From NCBI GenBank assembly GCA_003218515.1, contig QHNT01000132.1:1-43131 (forward strand): DNA of 43,131 nt. Reading direction: 5' to 3'. A program made the position numbers and the translations under genes. Below the pieces are notes generated by a model. The model was not told the DNA's origin. It worked only from the letters and a program-made list of their open reading frames with translations, and searched no databases. The stretch comes from Verrucomicrobiota bacterium. GTDB taxonomy: Bacteria > Verrucomicrobiota > Verrucomicrobiia > Limisphaerales > AV2. Positions 36,567-43,131 of the stretch are shown piece by piece (positions within the stretch are counted from its first letter, which is position 1; every line of letters starts with the position of its first letter).

Positions 36567-37280
36567 ATGAGTTTTGGACCAAGAGTGTTGATCGTTGACG
36601 ATGAGGTCCACTTGATGAAGATCATCAAGACCTGCCTCACCAGGGAGGGTTACCGGGTTCTGCAAGCCACGACCGGCGAGCGGGGACTGCGGATGGCGCT
36701 GGAGGAAAAACCCGATCTGGTGGTCCTCGACGTCATGCTGCCGGGGTTGGATGGTGTCGCGGTGTGCGCCGAACTGCGGCGGCTGCACTTTCCCGCTCCC
36801 GTCCTCATGCTCACGAGCAAGGCGGAAGTGGAGCATCGAATCCGGGGATTGAACACCGGCGCGGATGATTACCTGCCCAAACCTTTTGACCACCGCGAAT
36901 TCCTCGCGCGCGTCAAAGCCCTTCTGCGCCGCCAACAACGGGATGAGAAGAAAAGTTTCCTCCTGCGATTCGGCGACGCGCACGTTGACCTCGAAAAGCG
37001 ATCCGCGACGCGCGGAGCCAATCCGCTGAAGTTGACGAAGACGGAATTCGCATTGCTGGATTTGCTGGCGAAGAATGGCGGCAAATCGGTCTCGCGCGAG
37101 CAGATTTTGGACTCGGTCTGGGGCTACACCTATTTCCCCACCACGCGCACCGTGGACACTCACATTTATCGCCTGAGGAAAAAGCTGGGCGACGACGGCG
37201 AACAGCCGAAATGGATCCAGAAAATCCAGGGAGAGGGTTATTGTCTGTCCGAGTCCACGGTAGTTCAGCCCCCTGAATGA
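36567..37280 (+). CDS. OmpR/PhoB-family response regulator
   Basis: A 237-residue two-domain regulator. The receiver (5-120) has 'VLIVDDEVHLM', phosphoacceptor Asp in 'LVVLDVMLPGLDG' (near 54), 'MLTSKAE' and 'YLPKPFD'. The winged-helix DNA-binding domain (about 135-230) has 'LTKTEFALLDLLAKNGGKSVSREQILDSVWGY' and the recognition-helix region 'RTVDTHIYRLRKKLGDD'. The ATG at 36567 is preferred over one at 36546 because receiver homology starts at once. It is divergent from the five-gene sensor operon and the only output regulator in sight, so it may receive phosphate from one of those kinases. Confidence 0.95.
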   Translation: MSFGPRVLIVDDEVHLMKIIKTCLTREGYRVLQATTGERGLRMALEEKPDLVVLDVMLPGLDGVAVCAELRRLHFPAPVLMLTSKAEVEHRIRGLNTGADDYLPKPFDHREFLARVKALLRRQQRDEKKSFLLRFGDAHVDLEKRSATRGANPLKLTKTEFALLDLLAKNGGKSVSREQILDSVWGYTYFPTTRTVDTHIYRLRKKLGDDGEQPKWIQKIQGEGYCLSESTVVQPPE

Positions 37281-37298
37281 CAATCGCTGCCCCGGAGT

Positions 37299-37385
37299 CT
37301 CCGTTCCGCGGTGGAAACCATTCTCGCGAAACATCCGCAGGAGCGGTCATCGTTGCGTGATGCGCAAGATGGCGGCCGTCATTGA
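37299..37385 (+). pseudogene. remnant of a paralogue of the 26048-26548 gene
   Basis: Codons from CTC at 37299 read LRSAVETILAKHPQ, against LRSAVETVLAKHPA in the gene at 26048-26548. The DNA also matches, with mostly synonymous changes. Similarity fades after about 15 codons, and the frame stops at 37383. The rest of 37281-37596 holds no other gene; its right end must contain the gnd promoter and leader. Confidence 0.6.
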
Positions 37386-37596
37386 ATCCTCACTTTCACG
37401 AGTTGTTGCCGCTCTTTACGCACAAAGGCCACTGAAAGTCAAACCTTCCTTCCCGCCAGCCGGACGCGGCCACTTGAGCGCGGCCGGTCCCCGGCGGCAG
37501 CGGCGCTGGAAGAGCGTTCCGACTGTGCGACAAAAAACTTCTGGCACAACCCATACACTTTTGTATCGTAACTCCCTCTTTTAACCGAATAGAAAC

Positions 37597-39051
37597 ATGG
37601 AACCAAACGCTGACATCGCACTCATCGGTTTGGCCGTCATGGGCCAGAATCTTATCCTCAACATGAACGATCACGGCAACACCGTCGTCGCTTTCAACCG
37701 CACCATTTCCAAAGTGGATGAATTCCTTGCCAAGGAAGCCAAAGGCACCAACGTCATCGGCGCCCACTCGATCGAGGAAATGGTTTCTCTGCTCAAAAGA
37801 CCTCGCCGCGTCATGCTCATGGTCAAAGCCGGCAAACCCGTGGACGAGTTCATCGACCACCTCCTCCCGCTTCTGGAACCCGGGGACATCATCATCGATG
37901 GCGGCAACTCGCTCTTCGAGGACACCAACCGCCGCGCGAAATATGTCGAGTCGAAGGGGCTGCTTTACATTGGCACGGGCGTGTCTGGCGGCGAAGAAGG
38001 CGCGCGGCACGGACCGAGCATCATGCCCGGCGGCTCGCCCGCCGCGTGGCCGCACGTTAAACCCATCTTCCAGGCCATCGCTGCCAAAGTGGACGATGGC
38101 ACCCCCTGTTGCGATTGGGTCGGTGAAAACGGGGCGGGCCATTACGTCAAGATGGTCCACAACGGCATCGAATACGGCGACATGCAGCTCATCTGCGAGG
38201 CTTACCATCTGATGAAAGACGGCCTGGGCATGACCGCCGACGAGATGCATCAGGTCTTCGCCGAATGGAACAAAGGCGACCTGGACTCCTTCCTCATCGA
38301 AATCACCGCGAACATCCTGGCTTACAAAGACGCGGACGGCCAGCCCCTGGTGGACAGAATCCTCGACACCGCCGGCCAGAAAGGCACCGGCAAATGGACG
38401 GTCATCAACTCGGCCGACCTTGGCATTCCGATTACGCTGATTGCCGAAGCGGTTTATTCCCGTTGCGTCTCCGCGCTGAAAGATGATCGGGTGGCTGCCT
38501 CAAAAAAACTGCGCGGCCCGAAACCGAAAATACCCGGTGATCGCGCGAAGTTCATCGAAAACATCCGCCAGGCGCTCTACGCGTCGAAGATCGTCTCTTA
38601 CGCGCAGGGCTACCTGCTCATGCGCGCCGCGGCGAAGGAATACAACTGGAACCTCAATTACGGCGGCATTGCGCTGATGTGGCGCGGCGGTTGCATCATC
38701 CGCAGCCGGTTCCTCGGCGAAATCAAAAGGGCGTTCGACAAGAACCCTAAGCTCAGCAACCTGATGCTCGACAAGTTTTTCGCCAAGGCCATCAAGCAAT
38801 GCCAGCGCGGCTGGCGCAACGCGGTGGCCACCGCTGCCAAAAAGGGCATCCCGGTTCCGGCCTTCAGCACCGCTCTGGCCTTTTACGACGGTTTTCGCAG
38901 CGAACGTTTGCCGGCGAACCTGCTTCAAGCCCAGCGCGATTACTTCGGCGCGCACACTTACGAGCGCGTGGACAAACCGCGCGGCGAGTTCTTTCACACC
39001 AACTGGACCGGCCGCGGCGGCACGACCGCGTCAGGCACGTACACGGTTTGA
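37597..39051 (+). CDS. gnd: 6-phosphogluconate dehydrogenase (decarboxylating)
   Basis: A 484-residue enzyme of the oxidative pentose phosphate pathway, converting 6-phosphogluconate and NADP+ to ribulose 5-phosphate, CO2 and NADPH. Features: the N-terminal dinucleotide-binding motif GLAVMGQNL (11-19), 'VAFNRT', substrate-binding '[21 protein letters not shown]' and '[14 protein letters not shown]' (catalytic Lys and surrounding residues), 'WRGGCIIRS', and the C-terminal 'TNWTGRGG' tail that completes the neighbouring subunit's site. Length matches the long dimeric form. It stands alone, with repeat-rich gaps on both sides. Confidence 0.97.
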   Translation: MEPNADIALIGLAVMGQNLILNMNDHGNTVVAFNRTISKVDEFLAKEAKGTNVIGAHSIEEMVSLLKRPRRVMLMVKAGKPVDEFIDHLLPLLEPGDIIIDGGNSLFEDTNRRAKYVESKGLLYIGTGVSGGEEGARHGPSIMPGGSPAAWPHVKPIFQAIAAKVDDGTPCCDWVGENGAGHYVKMVHNGIEYGDMQLICEAYHLMKDGLGMTADEMHQVFAEWNKGDLDSFLIEITANILAYKDADGQPLVDRILDTAGQKGTGKWTVINSADLGIPITLIAEAVYSRCVSALKDDRVAASKKLRGPKPKIPGDRAKFIENIRQALYASKIVSYAQGYLLMRAAAKEYNWNLNYGGIALMWRGGCIIRSRFLGEIKRAFDKNPKLSNLMLDKFFAKAIKQCQRGWRNAVATAAKKGIPVPAFSTALAFYDGFRSERLPANLLQAQRDYFGAHTYERVDKPRGEFFHTNWTGRGGTTASGTYTV

Positions 39052-39682
39052 TTCTATTCCGAGGAAAAATTCCAATCCCTCCCCGCTGAACCGAGGGAAA
39101 ACATCGAACGGCCAACATCGAACAGCGAACGCCGAAGTGACCAAGGATTCACGCTGCCATTCGATGTTCGGCGTTGGATGTTCGATGTTGGATGTTCCTC
39201 TGGGTTAATGGCGAGGGCAGGGAGAGGGGTGCCGATCTGGTTCATCGCACCGATTCAGGTCCACCAGAACCGATCAATTGCGCGATTAAGACCTTAACAG
39301 GCAGATTCTTAGCGGGGGCTTGGGGTGTTCCTACACTCGCCGCGCTTAGTCTAGAGTTTTTACCTACCTATTCAATCGCTCGCTTGGCGCTAAGTTAACA
39401 GTGCTCATCGCGTGATGATTTTGACTGAAGCTATGAAACCGTTCACACGGATTAACGCCAGTTTCGAGCCGACAGGAGTGCCGGTCCGAGTGCCAAGCAG
39501 CGCCCGCCGGTCATCATCTGCTCCCTTCAGGACGGCTTTTTCCGTTTCGAGCGACGACCACTGACTGGAGTCCACAATCCACAGGCGGCAACCAGCGACC
39601 GCCGGTTGCCCGAAATTCTTTCCGCCGCACGGGTGTGTGGTGGGAGTAGCAAACAACACAAAACCAAATGAAAGGAAACACA
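39052..39682. repeat. intergenic stretch with AACATCGAAC repeat, upstream of peptide gene
   Basis: These 631 bp hold no supported gene. From 39100 to 39196 lies an imperfect inverted repeat of AACATCGAAC / GTTCGATGTT words around a 30-bp centre, a dispersed-repeat type. The stretch 39270-39660 is less GC-rich and repeat-free, and probably carries the promoter and a long leader for the peptide gene. A 49-codon frame at 39415-39564 has no protein-like support. Confidence 0.6.
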
Positions 39683-39889
39683 ATGAAAACGCTAAATCCT
39701 TTAGTCGTGAGACTCGAGGAAAGAATCGCTCCAGACCTGTCGGTGGGGATAGGGGGTACAATCGGAATTGGTCTGGGAATTGGTGTGGGCGGGGGCACGA
39801 GCGCCTGCAACGATTCGCGCAGTTCCTGCGACAATAGCACGCAGGATACAAACAGCGGTACCTGTCACTGCGACAGGCATAGCCACTAA
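39683..39889 (+). CDS. short Cys-rich peptide with LEERIAP leader-like motif
   Basis: A 68-residue peptide. Layout: N-terminal MKTLNPLVVRLEERIAPDL (1-19), then a Gly/Ile-rich stretch GIGGTIGIGLGIGVGGG (22-38), then a polar Ser/Asn/Asp/His tail with four Cys (42, 49, 61, 63) ending in CHCDRHSH. A leader-like front, a GG-rich middle and a small Cys/Ser/Thr-rich end are what one expects of a ribosomally made, exported or modified peptide. I know the LE(E/D)RIAP-type start from short and long exported proteins of Planctomycetes and Verrucomicrobia. AGGA at 39673-39676 supports the ATG at 39683 over the one at 39668. It lies 126 bp before a PqqD/M50/HlyD gene, the likely processing and export partner. 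Confidence 0.65.
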   Translation: MKTLNPLVVRLEERIAPDLSVGIGGTIGIGLGIGVGGGTSACNDSRSSCDNSTQDTNSGTCHCDRHSH

Positions 39890-39894
39890 AAGCC

Positions 39895-39936
39895 GAGCCG
39901 CACAGTCGGGCCGTTAACGGCCCGGCTATACGGCTC
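39895..39936 (+). other. strong hairpin between peptide gene and transporter
   Basis: A perfect 18-bp palindrome CGGGCCGTTAACGGCCCG (39907-39924) is enclosed by an outer stem GAGCCG/CGGCTC (39895-39900, 39931-39936). It starts five bases after the peptide stop. No T-run follows, so it may limit read-through or protect the peptide mRNA rather than fully terminate it. Confidence 0.6.
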
Positions 39937-40015
39937 TTGGTCACGGCGCAAGGGAAGGTCGCCAATCCGGCGGCCTTCTCTTCGCCAGAGCGCAGCGTTT
40001 CACCTTCCGCGCGCC

Positions 40016-42424
40016 ATGTCAATCATGGAGGGCCCAAAACTGCGAAGCGATCTGGTTGTCAGCCGGCAGCCCCAGAAGGGGCAAGTCACCTTCGTGATCA
40101 AAGACCCGGTCAACAGCCAATACTTTCGTCTCAACGAACCGGAGCACTTCATTGCGGCGCAACTGGACGGCTGGACAGGTTTGGAGACAGTTCGGCAGAG
40201 GACTGAAGCGACGTTCAATGTCAGGCTCAGTCCACAGTCACTCGCGGAATTCATCAACAGCCTGCGCGACTGCAACCTGCTCGAATCCGCCGCCTCCGAA
40301 ACGGTTCTGCAGCGCGAGCGACGTCGGCTCGGGGGCAGTCTGCTCTACCTGCGTTTCAAGTTGTTCGACCCGGACGCGCTGTTCAGTTGGCTGGTGAAAC
40401 GGATTGGCTTTTGCTTCAGCCCGGGGTTCGTCGCCTGCGCCGCGGCAACCATCATTTGGGCGTTGATCCTCGCGGTCGCAAATTGGGACGTCTTTCGGCA
40501 GGACTTGATCGGCCTGATTCGTTGGAATGCGTTGATCTGGCTCTTGGCCGCAATGCTCGCGGTTTCGATCGCTCACGAGTTCGCGCACGGGCTCACCTGC
40601 AAACACTTCGGCGGCGAGGTGCGAGAACTGGGCGTTCTGCTGCTGTATTTCCAGCCGGCCTTTTATTGCAACGTGAGTGATGCCTGGTTGTTTCCGGAGA
40701 AGTCGAAGCGGCTTTGGGTCGGCTTTGCCGGACCTTATTTTGAATTCTTCCTTTGGGCCTGTGCGGTGTTGGTCTGGCGCCTGACCGATGGAGAGACCTG
40801 GCTCAACTTTGGGGCCGTCGCTGTCATGGCCGTCTCTGGAATCAAAACGCTGTTGAACTTCAACCCGCTGATCAAGCTGGACGGGTATTATTTGTTGAGC
40901 GACTTGCTCGACATGCCGAACCTGCGACGGCGGGCGTATGCTTACCTTGGCGACGCAATCAAGGGCGTCTTGGGCCTGGAGCGGACGGCACCGGCGGAGA
41001 TTCAACGCCGCGAGCGGCGGGCTTGTCTCGCTTACGGTTTGGCTGCTGCCGTGTTCTCGTTTTCGCTCCTGGGCTTCGCGATTGTGAAGTTCGGCGGTTT
41101 CCTGATCGGCAACCGTCATCCCGAAGCTCTCATCCTGGCAACCGGTCTTCTGGGCATGAAGATTCGGCGGCGATTCCGCCGGTTGTTTGGCAAATCTCCA
41201 GATCCTTCCAAGCCGGACGATTCTTCCGTCGCGGAGGCTCCGCCCGAGCCGAGCGATCTTCCCATCCCTGAAGCTCCTCCAAACAGCGATCCCGTGGCGT
41301 CAACACCAGCCCGAAAAAAGCACAAGCGTCGCGCGTCCCTCAAACGGGGCGTGATCCTCGCCGTCTGCTTGGGAATTGCTCTGCCGGTCCTGTTCTTCGC
41401 GCGAATGGAACTCCGCATTTCGGGGCCGTTCACGCTTCAACCCATCCAAAATGCGGACGTGCGCCCGGAGGTCGGCGGCACGATAGAAGAGGTTTTTGTT
41501 GATGAAGGGGATTCGGTTCGCGCGGGCGGCTTGATCGCCCGCCTCTCAGATCGGGACAACCGCACCGCACTGTTGCGGACCGAAGCCGACATCGCCCAGA
41601 TGCAGGCGCAACTCAGGCTGTTGCAGGCCGGGCCGCGACCGGAGGACATCGAGCTGACTAGGATCGGCGTTACGCGTGCTGAAGAACGGCACACGTTCGC
41701 CGAGAAAAATCTGGAGCGCGATACGCAGTTGCTCCAGGAACAGCTCATTTCGAGGAAAGACTACGAAACCAGCAAGCAAGCGGTCGTGGAGAGCGAGACC
41801 GACCTGGCCGAAGCGAAGAACAGGCTGCGGGTGCTGTTGGCCGGCAGCCGATCCGAGGAAATAGAGGCCGCCAAAGCCGGAATTGACCGACTCGAAACTC
41901 AGCGCCGCTACATCGAAGAGCAACTGGGCCACACGAAAGTGACCAGCCCCGCCGCCGGTGTCGTGGTTACGCCTTCCCGGGAACTGAAGGAACTGATCGG
42001 AAATGTTGTGAAGGAAGGTGACTTGATCGCGAAAGTGCATGAGTTGAACACCGTGGAACTTGAAACGCCTGTTTCGGAAAAGGACATCGCCGACGTCAAA
42101 CTCGGACAAAATGTCGCGCTCAAAGTCAGGGCATATCCGGAGCAAACCTTCTACGGCACTGTCACGTCTATCGGCACCGCAGTGCAAAGCGGAGCCACGA
42201 CGCAAACCACCGCCAGCGGAACTTCGACTTCACCCGCGCCCGGCGCCGCGTCCACGTCGGCGCGAACCGTTCTTGTCACCACCAGGATCGCCAATGAGAA
42301 CCGGTTGCTCAAGCCCGGCATGACCGGTATGGTGAAAATTTCCTGCGGCGATCGTACCATCTTTGATCTGGTCACGCGACGTCTCGCCCGCACCATCAAG
42401 GTCGAATTCTGGTCCTGGTGGTAG
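40016..42424 (+). CDS. PqqD-like / M50 metalloprotease / HlyD-adaptor fusion protein
   Basis: An 802-residue membrane protein with three parts. Residues about 8-92 resemble PqqD, a small domain that binds leader peptides ('YFRLNEPEHFIAAQLDGWTGLETV'). Residues about 125-385 are a polytopic M50 (site-2-type) zinc protease with HEFAH (187-191) and the second metal motif NPLIKLDGYY (283-292). A charged Pro-rich linker (395-440) and a membrane helix (445-462) lead to an HlyD-type adaptor: a lipoyl half ('VGGTIEEVFVDEGDSVRAGG'), a long coiled coil (about 510-625) and a second lipoyl half plus beta-barrel ('SPAAGVVVTPS', 'LGQNVALKVRAYPEQTFYGTV'). The combination suggests peptide recognition, cleavage and hand-over across the envelope. 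It lacks an ABC or RND pump of its own. Confidence 0.9.
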   Translation: MSIMEGPKLRSDLVVSRQPQKGQVTFVIKDPVNSQYFRLNEPEHFIAAQLDGWTGLETVRQRTEATFNVRLSPQSLAEFINSLRDCNLLESAASETVLQRERRRLGGSLLYLRFKLFDPDALFSWLVKRIGFCFSPGFVACAAATIIWALILAVANWDVFRQDLIGLIRWNALIWLLAAMLAVSIAHEFAHGLTCKHFGGEVRELGVLLLYFQPAFYCNVSDAWLFPEKSKRLWVGFAGPYFEFFLWACAVLVWRLTDGETWLNFGAVAVMAVSGIKTLLNFNPLIKLDGYYLLSDLLDMPNLRRRAYAYLGDAIKGVLGLERTAPAEIQRRERRACLAYGLAAAVFSFSLLGFAIVKFGGFLIGNRHPEALILATGLLGMKIRRRFRRLFGKSPDPSKPDDSSVAEAPPEPSDLPIPEAPPNSDPVASTPARKKHKRRASLKRGVILAVCLGIALPVLFFARMELRISGPFTLQPIQNADVRPEVGGTIEEVFVDEGDSVRAGGLIARLSDRDNRTALLRTEADIAQMQAQLRLLQAGPRPEDIELTRIGVTRAEERHTFAEKNLERDTQLLQEQLISRKDYETSKQAVVESETDLAEAKNRLRVLLAGSRSEEIEAAKAGIDRLETQRRYIEEQLGHTKVTSPAAGVVVTPSRELKELIGNVVKEGDLIAKVHELNTVELETPVSEKDIADVKLGQNVALKVRAYPEQTFYGTVTSIGTAVQSGATTQTTASGTSTSPAPGAASTSARTVLVTTRIANENRLLKPGMTGMVKISCGDRTIFDLVTRRLARTIKVEFWSWW

Positions 42425-42470
42425 TCACGTCAGCCGGCGCACCCATAAACCATCCAACTAGCACCAAACG

Positions 42471-43131
42471 ATGATCGCAAATCTCGAGAGGCCCGAACCC
42501 GAAACCGAGGTTCCCCTGGAAACCAACCACGAAGTCGTGGACGACTACGTCTATCTGATCGGCCGCCCGTTGCTTCGGCAGTTCCTGAGCTTCGTCAAAA
42601 ACCGGTCGCCCAACGGCCGCCTCGCCGATGTCGGCCCGCTCATCGACGAATGGCGCGCCGCGGCCAGGCACGTGTCGAAGATCGAAAAGAGCGAAGCGGG
42701 TTGCGCCGATCGTCCGCCCATCCAGCCGTTGCCGGCGCATCTGGAATCACTGCGCGAACAATTCATGCGTGATCCCCTCATCGAGCACGGCTTCAACTCC
42801 GTCCCGACCCAGCTCGGTATGGTGGAACTCGACCGGCTGGTCGTTTATCAACATCACATCGATCTGTCGTATGTCGCCGGGTTGAAGGAAAAACTCGGAC
42901 CGACACCGTGTGCGGAGGAGATCTTTCGACTCTGCCTGCCATCCGACCACCTGAAACCGCCCGTCAAATGGGCGCGCATGCACCGCGACACTTACGTGTT
43001 CACTTCGCCGTCGAACGACCTGCGATTTCTCGGCGCGATGCCGTTAAGACCGGAACACGTCGCCGGATACCCGCCGCCCGGCGCCCTCGTCGGCGTGGTG
43101 GGCCTCCCGGTGGGATTCGGCTCCAATCTTC
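42471..43131 (+). CDS. conserved protein of unknown function, cut by window end
   Basis: The first 220 residues of a soluble protein are present; no stop occurs before the window edge. It opens with an acidic stretch, then 'HEVVDDYVYLIGRPLLRQFLSFVKN', 'GMVELDRLVVYQHHIDLSYVAGLKEKLGP', 'YVFTSPSNDLRFLGAM' and 'ALVGVVGLPVGFGSN'. I recognise this as a family seen beside similar genes in Planctomycetes and Proteobacteria, without a known function. From memory the missing C-terminus resembles a ParB/sulfiredoxin-like region, which cannot be checked here. It starts 46 bp after the PqqD/M50/HlyD gene and is probably co-transcribed, making it a candidate component of the same system. Confidence 0.8.
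   Translation, partial: MIANLERPEPETEVPLETNHEVVDDYVYLIGRPLLRQFLSFVKNRSPNGRLADVGPLIDEWRAAARHVSKIEKSEAGCADRPPIQPLPAHLESLREQFMRDPLIEHGFNSVPTQLGMVELDRLVVYQHHIDLSYVAGLKEKLGPTPCAEEIFRLCLPSDHLKPPVKWARMHRDTYVFTSPSNDLRFLGAMPLRPEHVAGYPPPGALVGVVGLPVGFGSNL

Noticed and set aside
37539-37572. Sigma-54 promoter before gnd (TGGCAC seen)
   Set aside because: No TGC element at the required spacing.
39415-39564. 49-codon frame upstream of the peptide gene
   Set aside because: No ribosome site, no recognisable motif, Ser/Arg-rich chance composition.
39405-40022. 205-codon reverse-strand frame antisense to the peptide gene
   Set aside because: It lacks domains and protein-like composition, and its Cys/Arg-rich part is the mirror of the peptide gene and hairpin. 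The forward peptide has a ribosome site and a plausible layout.

Overview
The window reads as chromosomal DNA of a Verrucomicrobiota bacterium, most likely of the Pedosphaera/Limisphaerales kind. This is inferred from gene content, with no marker gene present. Pointers are a type II pseudopilin with an exact H-X9-DG tail, Gfo/Idh/MocA oxidoreductases (one with a Tat signal), DUF6807/PmoA-like and DUF1080-like proteins, NIPSNAP and DUF5069 proteins, an LpxI-type lipid A enzyme, Reg_prop sensor kinases, an LEERIAP-type short peptide, and many GC-rich hairpin repeats between genes. No rRNA, tRNA, CRISPR array or transposase was seen.

Layout. 1-1455 (-) is the 5' part of a CHASE/PAS sensor. 1613-11814 (+) is a MoxR/Bat operon: moxR, an unknown 146-aa gene, DUF58, a DUF4381-like membrane protein, batA, a batB-batC fusion, batD and batE. 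Its DUF58 5' end is highly abnormal. The first ~60-75 bp of the gene occurs four times, at 3036, 3779, 4051 and 4323. The copies are separated by a RelE/ParE toxin-antitoxin cassette and by two 272-bp tandem units of a palindromic repeat, and every junction is an ATGA stop/start overlap. 12162-13462 holds a pseudopilin and a small lipoprotein. 13678-18987 holds periplasmic-type sugar-related proteins, a DUF5069 gene and a dihydrolipoamide-dehydrogenase-like flavoenzyme, the last two divergent around a seven-copy 8-bp tandem repeat. 19240-26548 holds a DUF3142 protein overlapping a large lipoprotein, a Tat-exported oxidoreductase, a NIPSNAP protein, lpxI and an unknown gene.

26545-36268 (-) is a tight five-gene signalling operon: a thioredoxin-like membrane protein, a membrane PAS kinase, a Reg_prop kinase and two REC-kinase-REC hybrids. 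An OmpR/PhoB-type regulator diverges from it across a Pho-box-like direct repeat. 37597-39051 is gnd (6-phosphogluconate dehydrogenase).

39683-43131 is a peptide locus: a 68-aa Cys-rich peptide with an LEERIAP leader-like motif, a strong hairpin, an 802-aa PqqD-like/M50 protease/HlyD fusion, and a conserved protein cut by the window end. It looks like a candidate peptide maturation and export system. This locus and the reiterated DUF58 start are the two most interesting parts of the window.
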